Positions 42,392-48,586 of a DNA stretch of 48,586 bases are shown in pieces. Made by a program: the position numbers and the translations under genes. The stretch is from positions 1-48,586 of the forward strand of contig JBAZXA010000016.1 in NCBI GenBank assembly GCA_041660045.1, given 5' to 3'. Under the pieces are notes generated by a model that saw only the letters and a list, made by a program, of their open reading frames with translations, had not been told where the DNA came from and did no database searches. The DNA comes from WM-3-3 sp041660045 (GTDB taxonomy: Bacteria; Pseudomonadota; Gammaproteobacteria; Methylococcales; Methylomonadaceae). The first letter of the stretch is position 1. The number at the start of each line of letters is the position of its first letter.

Positions 42392-44782
42392 ATGCACAAA
42401 CATTTAAAGCTTCCGCTCAGCGCGTTGAAGTTAACCATTGATTTATCGGATTTTACCCCAGCCGCCACCACTAAAAGCAAACGCGTCATACTCGGCCAGC
42501 AGCGTGCCCAAGCAGCGCTTGAGTTTGGGGTTGCCATGCAAAACTCCGGTTATAATATTTTTGTCATGGGGGAGCCGGGCACTGGCCGCCTCTCGATGAT
42601 TACCAGCCATCTGGCCAGCTTGGCGCAAACCGGCCCAGCGCCATTAAGTTATGCTTATGTGAATAATTTTGATAACGCCCGGGAACCTGTCGCAGTTGAA
42701 TTACCCGCAGGTTATGGGCAAACCTTCAGCAAAGACATAGAAAAACTTATTGATGAAATTTTGGCTACGTTTCCAGCGGCTTTTGAAAGCCCTGCCCACC
42801 AACAAAAAAAGAGTGCGTTAGAACGGCAATTTAGCCAACGTTACAACAACGCTATAGACTTGGTGGACCAACGCGCCAGAGCCCTTGATATTGCTTTGTT
42901 TAGGGATAGCGACTCAGTTACTTTTGCGCCCTTGCGCGACCATAAAACCTTGGACGACGATCAATTTTCCGCATTGCCGCAGCAAGATCGGGATGACTTT
43001 CATAAACAAGTTGAAAGCTTAGAAGAGTTTTTAGGCGATGTCTTAATTGAACTGCCACAATGGCGGCGAGAATTGGTGGAAAAAATCCGGCAACTGGATA
43101 GCGATACCATCAATGCTGCTATAGAACCCCTATTTTTAGCGCTCAACGACAAATATCAACACATTGATGATGTCGTGAGTTTTTTATCAGACATCCAAGA
43201 CCATCTCAATAGCACAATTGCCGACAACTTGACCCCAGGCCGCGGCATGGATATGCGGGACAATTTTACCAAACGGCTCATCCTAACTGAACAATACGCT
43301 CCCAATATCTTAATTGATTACCCAGAAGACGAAGGTGCGCCGGTCATTTATGAACCCCATCCTATCTATCAAAACGTCTTTGGCCGCATAGAATACACCA
43401 GCGAACAAGGCACCTTGGTGACCAATTATCAACAAATATGCCCCGGTTCGCTGCATAAAGCCAATGGTGGTTATTTGATTTTGGATGCCGAAAAACTGCT
43501 GAGCTACCCGTTTGTTTGGGAAGGCCTCAAGCGCGCCTTAAAATCAGGGCGTATTGAAATAGAATCACCTTATGCTGAATTTGGCATAAACACCACCACC
43601 CTAAAACCCCAGGTGATCCCCTTAAATATTAAAGTGATTTTGCTAGGCTCCCGCGATATTTATTATTTACTGGAAGAAATGGATGCAGAATTTAACGAAA
43701 TGTTTCGGGTATTGGCAGATTTCGATACCTCTATTGCCTGCAATCCCGCGTCTTTACACCAATTTGCCAATTTAATCGTAAGACAAGCAACCGACGCCGG
43801 AACCAAACCATTAACCCAAGCCGCGATTGAAGCCTTAATTGAATACAGTTGCAGGCTGGCAGAAAATCAACATTATTTCTCGGCCCATATTAACAACGCC
43901 TTAGAAATCATAGGCGAAGCACATTTATTTTGCCGTCAAGACAGCACCTTAGAAATAGACCGTAGCCATATTGAGCAAGCCCTAGCCGCGCGTGAATACC
44001 GAAATGGCCGGGTACCGCAAGTAATACTGGAAGAAATGCTCGATGGCACGATATTAATCGATACCCAAGGCAGCGCTATAGGCAAAATTAACGGCTTAAC
44101 CGTGTTAGAAATTGGCGGCAGCAGTTTTGGCGCACCTGCGCGCATCACCACAACGGTTTATCCCGGTTCCCGCGGCATAGTCGATATAGAACGCGAAGTG
44201 GAATTAGGCCAAGCCATCCATTCCAAAGGCGTGATGATATTAACCGGTTATTTGGGGCATTGTTACGCCCAACTGTTTCCGCTGGCTATTTCCGCCAGCA
44301 TAGCCGTGGAACAATCTTATGGCTATATTGATGGCGACAGCGCTTCCTTAGCGGAACTGTGTTGCCTGATTTCCGCCCTAACCCGCACCCCCATCAAGCA
44401 AAGTTTTGCAGTAACCGGATCAATTAACCAATATGGCGAAGTGCAAGCGATAGGCGGTGTTAACGAAAAAATTGAAGGCTTTTTCCATTTATGCCTAGCG
44501 CGCGGCTTAACAGGTGAACACGGCGTGATAATTCCGGCGGTTAACAAGCGCAATTTAATGCTCAAACAAGAAGTGCTAGATGCCGTAGCATCCAACATGT
44601 TTGCTGTTTATGCTGTTTCTTGTGTCGATGAAGCCTTAGAATTGTTAACCGGTGAAAGCGCAGGCAGCCTAGATGCCGAAGGCAATTACCCAGAAAACAG
44701 CCTTAATTTTAAGGCCATCTCCCGCTTAAAAGAAATTTCAGATATGGCCGCCGAAGACAATAAAGAAGATGTGGACGGTTAA
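42392..44782 (+). CDS. LonB-type ATP-dependent protease (AAA_32/S16)
   Basis: 796 residues. The Walker A region reads GEPGTGRLS, with Arg where Lys is usual, as in this family of LonB/YcbZ-like proteases. A large helical insert (about 130-290) follows, then an AAA core with DAEKLL and LLGSRDIYYLLEE, and a C-terminal S16 domain with catalytic Ser in GDSASLAELC and Lys in GGVNEKIEGFF. A cytoplasmic quality-control protease of poorly defined substrates. It follows purK by about 65 bp and its last 4 bases overlap the convergent gmk stop. Confidence 0.92.
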   Translation: MHKHLKLPLSALKLTIDLSDFTPAATTKSKRVILGQQRAQAALEFGVAMQNSGYNIFVMGEPGTGRLSMITSHLASLAQTGPAPLSYAYVNNFDNAREPVAVELPAGYGQTFSKDIEKLIDEILATFPAAFESPAHQQKKSALERQFSQRYNNAIDLVDQRARALDIALFRDSDSVTFAPLRDHKTLDDDQFSALPQQDRDDFHKQVESLEEFLGDVLIELPQWRRELVEKIRQLDSDTINAAIEPLFLALNDKYQHIDDVVSFLSDIQDHLNSTIADNLTPGRGMDMRDNFTKRLILTEQYAPNILIDYPEDEGAPVIYEPHPIYQNVFGRIEYTSEQGTLVTNYQQICPGSLHKANGGYLILDAEKLLSYPFVWEGLKRALKSGRIEIESPYAEFGINTTTLKPQVIPLNIKVILLGSRDIYYLLEEMDAEFNEMFRVLADFDTSIACNPASLHQFANLIVRQATDAGTKPLTQAAIEALIEYSCRLAENQHYFSAHINNALEIIGEAHLFCRQDSTLEIDRSHIEQALAAREYRNGRVPQVILEEMLDGTILIDTQGSAIGKINGLTVLEIGGSSFGAPARITTTVYPGSRGIVDIEREVELGQAIHSKGVMILTGYLGHCYAQLFPLAISASIAVEQSYGYIDGDSASLAELCCLISALTRTPIKQSFAVTGSINQYGEVQAIGGVNEKIEGFFHLCLARGLTGEHGVIIPAVNKRNLMLKQEVLDAVASNMFAVYAVSCVDEALELLTGESAGSLDAEGNYPENSLNFKAISRLKEISDMAAEDNKEDVDG

Positions 44783-45399
44783 CACCCCGTTAATAAACCC
44801 GCCAACAAAGCCTGTAAATTATATTGCTGGCGCTGTTGGCATAGGCGGTTAGCAATCACGATGCTTTTTAGCTGGCTTAAGGCCTCTTCAAATACATCAT
44901 TGACCACTAAAAAATCAAACTCATAATAATGCTGCATTTCCGCCACCGCATCACGCATGCGCCGGGCAATAGTTTGCTCATCATCTTGGCCGCGGCCTCT
45001 TAAGCGCTCCTGCAAAACTTGCGTGGATGGCGGTAAAATAAACACCGAAACCACATCCGGCCAAATCCGTTTAACTTGTTGCGCGCCTTGCCAATCAATC
45101 TCCAGAATCACATCAAAGCCACAAGCCAAATTATCCATTACCGTTTTTTTGGCCGTCCCATAAAAATTGTCAAACACTTGGGCATGTTCAAGAAATGCCT
45201 GCTCAGCTTGCATCGCGTAAAACTCATCTACCGATATAAAATAATAATCCCTGCCATTGGTTTCACCCGGCCGGCTACTACGGGTCGTGTGTGAAACAGA
45301 AACCCGCAATGCATCTAGATCAGCCACCAGCCGTTTTACCAAGCTAGTTTTACCTGCCCCTGATGGTGCGGATATGATATAAAGTTTACCGTTATGCAT
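44779..45399 (-). CDS. gmk: Guanylate kinase
   Basis: 206 residues. SAPSGAGKTSLVKRLV is the P-loop; VSHTTRSSRPGETNGRDYYFIS is the GMP-binding region; EIDWQGAQQVK and RMRDAVAEMQHYYEFDFLVVND complete the family pattern. Phosphorylates GMP to GDP. Length is normal. Convergent with the LonB gene with a 4-bp overlap of the ends. Confidence 0.96.
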   Translation of the reverse strand: MHNGKLYIISAPSGAGKTSLVKRLVADLDALRVSVSHTTRSSRPGETNGRDYYFISVDEFYAMQAEQAFLEHAQVFDNFYGTAKKTVMDNLACGFDVILEIDWQGAQQVKRIWPDVVSVFILPPSTQVLQERLRGRGQDDEQTIARRMRDAVAEMQHYYEFDFLVVNDVFEEALSQLKSIVIANRLCQQRQQYNLQALLAGLLTGC

Positions 45400-45767
45400 A
45401 AAAGGCTACCAAATTTTAGGTTAAGGCTTATAACCCATCATGCTAACCGATGGTATGAATTCAGACAACCTGAGATAAATCGGAATTTAATAAATTTTTA
45501 TTTTATGCCTGCGTATTAGCAGCCTATTAGGCATGCACTAAACTCAAACGCCCAACTTAAACTTTTCAACGTCATCACATTAATCCAAGTTTTGCGGCCT
45601 TAAAAAAACTTAACACTTATTTATCGCCTAGTGAGTTTAGTATAAAGCGCCATTTTTCGATTCATCTAAGCAAATATGCGTAAACCTAGACACTATTAAA
45701 ACTTTTCAAAACCGTCTCATATCCCTATTGCATGTTCTGATCAGTAGAAAATTTAAGAAGATTATAT
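45400..45767. other. Gene-free stretch between divergent genes
   Basis: 368 bp, AT-rich. Must contain the gmk promoter (leftward) and that of the small rightward gene. No recognisable RNA or repeat. Confidence 0.35.
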
Positions 45768-46067
45768 ATGCCAAAAGTTAAATCTGATTTACAAATAGTC
45801 ACGGGCAAATTAATTTCCGCTATTCAAAAAGAATGGGGGGAAGAATTAGGACTTAGTCAATCACGTGCAGAATTTACTGAAAGCGTTATGAGCAATGCAC
45901 ATTACTTACTTCAAGCGGGTTCACCAGATGAGATAAAAAAATTAATTAGCCCTTTAAACGTGCACCAATATCTTGGTGAGGTTTGGATACAAGGACATCC
46001 ATGAGTAAAGCCTATTATTGAATTAATTGAGGGGTTATTAACTAATGAACATGCTAAGGACAATTGA
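45768..46067 (+). pseudogene. Small unknown gene with in-frame stop
   Basis: The open part (45768-46004) encodes 78 residues, MPKVKSDLQIVTGKLISAIQ..., helical and without signal peptide. At 46002-46004 a TGA interrupts a continuing coding pattern of 20 codons in the same frame (VKPIIELIEGLLTNEHAKDN) that ends at 46067. One substitution (TGA from TCA or similar) would explain this. It could also be a functional shorter protein. It lies before decayed RHS sequence, where immunity-like orphan genes are common, but I do not recognise the family. Confidence 0.5.
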
Positions 46068-46112
46068 AATTTAAAGATCTTTTGTTGCTGTACAGCCTGG
46101 TAGATACTTTGT

Positions 46113-46349
46113 ATGGTTTGCTTAGCCATTAATCAAGTCATCAAGTCTTACCCTTTTGATTACGTAATGATTACCCAGCAACGCTATGACAACAACGGCC
46201 TAGCCACTAAGATCAACCTGCGCTTCCCCGGCCAGTACTACGATGCTGAAACCGGCTTGCACTACAACTGGAACCGGTATTATGATCCAAAAACAGGATC
46301 CTATATCAGTATCAATCCGATTGGGCTACAAGGTGAGTTGAATCCATAA
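46113..46349 (+). pseudogene. RHS-repeat protein remnant 1
   Basis: A short frame whose second half (YDNNGLATKINLRFPGQYYD, then AETGLHYNWNRYYDPKTG, ending ISINPIGLQGELNP) is the RHS-associated core end, where in a complete protein the toxic C-terminal domain begins. The stop comes right after the core, so no toxin tip is present. The N-terminal 25 residues are not RHS-like. Confidence 0.75.
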
Positions 46350-46360
46350 TCAAGTATAAT

Positions 46361-46386
46361 AATCAAGGGGTCAGACTCGATTGATT
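46361..46386. repeat. GGGGTCAGACT element, copy 3 (single arm)
   Basis: AGGGGTCAGACTCGATTGAT, one arm of the palindromic element at 1371-1448, between the two RHS remnants. The second arm is missing. Confidence 0.6.
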
Positions 46387-46765
46387 ATGACAACAACGTT
46401 ATGACAGTGACGGCCGGGCCATTACCGTAACGGAACTGACCAATGCCTGAACAGGCGTAGAGAGTGTTCGTACCGGCAGTTATACCTACCCTAACCACAG
46501 CAAACAGCTGTTAAGCGCGCAAGGCCAAACCGTCAGTTACGACCTATCCGGAAACATGACCGGCGATGCAACCTTACCTACACTTACAACCAAGCCGGCA
46601 CCGTGGTCTGGGCCTGGCCGCAAGACGCCTTCGGCAGCAACCCCGCCAACCTAGATCCAGACAGCAGCTAGTTAGCCAAAAACAATTGCGCTTTCAAGGT
46701 CAATACACGACGCCGAAAACCGGCTTGACCTATAACTGGAATAGTGATTATTGCCAACTAGCTTG
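46387..46765 (+). pseudogene. RHS-repeat protein remnant 2
   Basis: Fragments of RHS repeats in changing frames: YDSDGRAITVTELTNA, then TYPNHSKQLLSAQGQTVSYD with LSGNMTGD, then YTYNQAGTVVWAWPQDAFGS with NPANLDPDS, then LRFQGQY with TGLTYNWNSDY. At least two frameshifts and several stops separate them. This is an older, more decayed RHS core than remnant 1. Confidence 0.75.
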
Positions 46766-47112
46766 CTTGCACATCCACTGCTGATATGATTGGTTCGGCT
46801 GGGTGTTGTAGGGCGAAGGTTGTATGGCAAATACCATTAACCCTAAAGAAGGATTAAATGCTTGAGAATCAATTTTTAACACGGAAGGAGCCATTAGCGC
46901 ATAATTCAGCAAAGTTTACTGACCCTAAACTGCGATTATAGAGAAATTGTGCGGTAATAAGGCAATAACACAAAGCTTTATCAGGCAAGGTTATGCGCAA
47001 CTGATTTTGATAATGTTTAAATCACGATGGCCAAAAAGGCACAACAAAACTTAACTAAAATCCTGAATATCTCGCATAATCGAAAACATAAGCTGTTGAT
47101 GTAAGATATAAA
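46766..47112. other. Gene-free stretch
   Basis: About 350 bp after the RHS remnants without any supported gene. Short frames only. Confidence 0.35.
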
Positions 47113-47162
47113 GTGGTGGGTCGCATGCGATTCGAACGCATGACCATCGCATTAAAAGTGCG
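47113..47162 (-). other. 3' half of a tRNA-Lys(UUU) gene, probable attachment-site scar
   Basis: Read on the minus strand: anticodon stem 5' strand GCGCA, loop CTTTTAA (anticodon UUU), stem TGCGA, variable loop, perfect T arm ATGCG-TTCGAAT-CGCAT, acceptor 3' strand GCGACCC, A, CCA. The D arm and 5' acceptor strand are absent; AT-rich unrelated DNA precedes the anticodon stem. The displaced anticodon-to-CCA half of a tRNA is the classical mark left by a tyrosine-recombinase element integrated into a tRNA gene. Confidence 0.8.
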
Positions 47163-47355
47163 CCAATTACATTTTATTTTTATATATATCAATAGGTTAT
47201 GTTTGTTATTTTGCGTGATATGCACAACAAATCATAACGATTCACAACCAAAACACGCAAAAATCACGCATGTTTATGTTGACTGCTGCGACAAAGTTTC
47301 AAGGATCATCTGAATTAAATCTAATTCTGCCCTAAAAATATCTTAGACAAAACAT

Positions 47356-47408
47356 TTGATATTGATAAATTTCATGTGATAGCATTGATATCATATTTCA
47401 ATTAGGAG
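47356..47408 (+). promoter_or_regulatory. Candidate operator/promoter of the fitAB-type pair
   Basis: Repeated TTGATA (47356, 47362, 47385) and a palindromic TGATATCA just before AGGAG (47404-47408) and the antitoxin ATG. RHH antitoxins usually bind such repeats to autoregulate; here it is inferred from position only. Confidence 0.35.
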
Positions 47409-47414
47409 TACATT

Positions 47415-47651
47415 ATGCCTAGTTTAGTCGTTAGAAATCTTGATGACTCTATCATCAATGCCTTAAAAGCCAGGGCAGTAGAACATCGTCGTTCTACTGA
47501 AGCAGAGCACCGTGCAATCTTAGCTGAGGTGTTAATCAAACCGAAACGCAAGACTTTTGCAGAAGCCTTATTAACCATTCCTGATGTAGGTAAGGATGCT
47601 GATTTTCAGCGCCTCAATGATGAGGTAAAAACGCCCAATGTATTTGATTGA
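47415..47651 (+). CDS. FitA-like RHH antitoxin
   Basis: 78 residues. N-terminal ribbon-helix-helix (PSLVVRNLDDSIINALKARA with EHRRSTEAEHRAIL), followed by a short toxin-neutralising tail. The FitA-type sequence RRSTEAEHR is well conserved. AGGAG 6 bp before the ATG. It overlaps the toxin gene by 14 bp, the usual layout of vapBC/fitAB pairs, and should repress its own promoter together with the toxin. Confidence 0.9.
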   Translation: MPSLVVRNLDDSIINALKARAVEHRRSTEAEHRAILAEVLIKPKRKTFAEALLTIPDVGKDADFQRLNDEVKTPNVFD

Positions 47652-48057
47652 TACCAATGTCATCAGCGAAATTAGAAAGGGAGATAAAGCTGATGGCGGT
47701 GTTCGACAATTTTTTGATGAAGCAGTAAAAAATGATGAGCGTTTATTTCTTTCAGCAATCTCAGTAGGTGAGCTACGCAGAGGTGTTGATTTAATATTTC
47801 ATCGTGGCGATAACGCTCAAGCTAGCATCTTAGAGAACTGGTTAAATTTAATCCTCGAAGAATACCAAGACCACATCCTGGATATTGATGGCGAAATCGC
47901 TTTGTTATGGGGGAAGTTGCGCGTACCCGACCCTCAGCATGCGCTTGATAAATTGATTGCTGCCACAGCCTTGATCTATGACCTTGTTGTTGTTACCCGC
48001 AACCTAAAAGACTACGAAAATACTGGGGTACGGTTACTGAATCCATTCATTGGTTAG
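47638..48057 (+). CDS. VapC/FitB-type PIN-domain toxin
   Basis: 139 residues. PIN domain with the acidic residues in MYLIDTNVISE (Asp5), SVGELRRG (Glu) and HALDKLIAATAL (Asp), then VVVTRNLKDYENTGVRLLNPF, typical of FitB/VapC ribonucleases. Expected to cleave RNA (often tRNA) when the antitoxin is lost. Complete length and catalytic residues present, so likely functional. Located inside the putative element to the right of the tRNA scar, consistent with a stabilisation module. Confidence 0.92.
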   Translation: MYLIDTNVISEIRKGDKADGGVRQFFDEAVKNDERLFLSAISVGELRRGVDLIFHRGDNAQASILENWLNLILEEYQDHILDIDGEIALLWGKLRVPDPQHALDKLIAATALIYDLVVVTRNLKDYENTGVRLLNPFIG

Positions 48058-48231
48058 TGACGCCAAGATCGCGACAAACGGAGGCTAGCGTGCGTATCGA
48101 AAAGCCCTATAAGAGGTTTGATGAGTGTTAATCACCATGCAAAACTTACCAGGGAATCGTGGGAATCAACACTGAAAAGTTGCCACCCCGGTATTGTGTA
48201 ATCATCCGGTATTTTGCCGGAGTCACTCTGG

Positions 48232-48462
48232 GTGTTATCGATGGAATTTATAGCCGAAATCAGACGGCGTCATTTGGTGAGCGGCGAGAGTATTAGCTCA
48301 ATTGCCCGCAGTCTTAAACTATCTCGCCCTACAGTTCGCAAAGCGGTAAAAGCGCAAGTAGAACCCCTTTATCAACGTCAGCGTCAACCCACACCTAAGC
48401 TGGGTGAGTTTCAAGAACAACTTACCGACTGGCTTGCTTTGGATGCCAAGTTGCCGAAATGA
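48232..48462 (+). pseudogene. istA: IS21-family istA, N-terminal fragment
   Basis: 76 residues from the GTG at 48232: MEFIAEIRRRHLVSGESISS and IARSLKLSRPTVRKAVK is the N-terminal helix-turn-helix of IS21-family IstA transposases. The frame stops after LDAKLPK because another insertion sequence begins at about 48460. IS21 left-end type sequence (AAAACTTACCAGGG, AAAAGTTGCCACCCC) lies at about 48138-48187. The DDE domain and istB should continue beyond the IS3-family element, outside the window. Confidence 0.85.
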
Positions 48463-48586
48463 TGTGGCTACACTAAACCGGACACATTCCTTAAAATACG
48501 TGTAAAGAAGGAGTGAGTCCCAATGAGTCAAGAAAAACCCAAAGTTTATAGTGCCGAATTCAGAGAGTCAGCGGTCAAGCTGGCCA
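48460..48586 (+). mobile_element. IS3-family insertion sequence, left end (runs off window)
   Basis: Starts TGATGTGGCTACACTAAACC directly where istA is cut, followed by AAGGAG and the transposase gene start at 48523. Only the left end is visible. Confidence 0.65.
48523..48586 (+). CDS. IS3-family transposase OrfA (partial, 5' end)
   Basis: Begins MSQEKPKVYSAEFRESAVKLA, the usual N-terminus of IS3-family OrfA helix-turn-helix proteins. It has AAGGAG upstream and continues past the window end. Confidence 0.8.
   Translation, partial: MSQEKPKVYSAEFRESAVKLA

Noticed and set aside
47113..47313. A 66-codon plus-strand frame beginning MVGRMRFERM
   Set aside because: Its first part is the antisense of the tRNA-Lys 3' half, a well-known source of false genes; the rest is AT-rich without family features.
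1..48586. CRISPR array
   Set aside because: No series of regularly spaced direct repeats was seen anywhere in the window.

Overview
The window looks like a chromosomal segment of a gammaproteobacterium. The housekeeping and metabolic genes (purE-purK, gmk, cobS/cobC, a LonB-type protease, MscS-BON, a RoxA-like dihaem cytochrome, a PhoD-like phosphatase) and the tRNA-Lys remnant fit that class. My best guess is a methanotroph-like member of Methylococcales, but this is inference from gene content and style, not a marker gene.

Region by region. (1) 1-5360 is accessory DNA. The C-terminus of an IS4-type transposase is followed by an orphan PLD-like protein, then by a row of minus-strand genes separated by attC-like sites. 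This is an integron cassette array with no integrase in the window (DUF1272 protein, UDG-like protein, unknown protein, GNAT acetyltransferase, membrane protein). One attC is broken by inserted DNA that contains a palindromic repeat also found elsewhere in the window. (2) 5800-10800 holds a small glycine-rich membrane protein, an overlapping MoaD/ThiS-Asp-box (BNR) pair, a DUF2254 membrane protein and an MscS channel with a BON domain. (3) 10900-26600 is a large tandem duplication of a signalling operon. Copy 1 is TonB-dependent receptor, TPR hybrid histidine kinase, and REC-PAS-GAF-GGDEF-EAL response regulator. Copy 2 has the same kinase and regulator, but a short cysteine-rich secreted protein takes the receptor's place and the kinase has lost its TPR region. 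The two operons share a palindromic leader at the same distance from the first start codon.

(4) 26900-38100 carries a membrane-anchored LuxR-type regulator divergent from a cytochrome b561-VIT1 transporter pair, a secreted unknown protein, a RoxA-like dihaem cytochrome c, a PhoD-like phosphatase, a threonine aldolase, and an ATGA-coupled pair: a Schlafen/AlbA-HATPase protein and a ParA-type ATPase. (5) 38370-45400 is core metabolism: a minus-strand run BON lipoprotein, unknown membrane protein, cobS, cobC; then purE-purK, a LonB-type protease and convergent gmk. (6) 45700-48586 is decayed accessory DNA: a small gene with an in-frame stop, frameshifted RHS remnants, the displaced 3' half of a tRNA-Lys gene (probable attachment site), a FitAB-type toxin-antitoxin pair, and an IS21 istA interrupted by an IS3-family element that runs off the end.

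The most interesting points are the integrase-less cassette array, the receptor/kinase/c-di-GMP duplication with its conserved leader, the AlbA-HATPase + ParA pair, the MoaD-BNR pair, and the tRNA-Lys scar, which predicts an integrated element continuing to the right.
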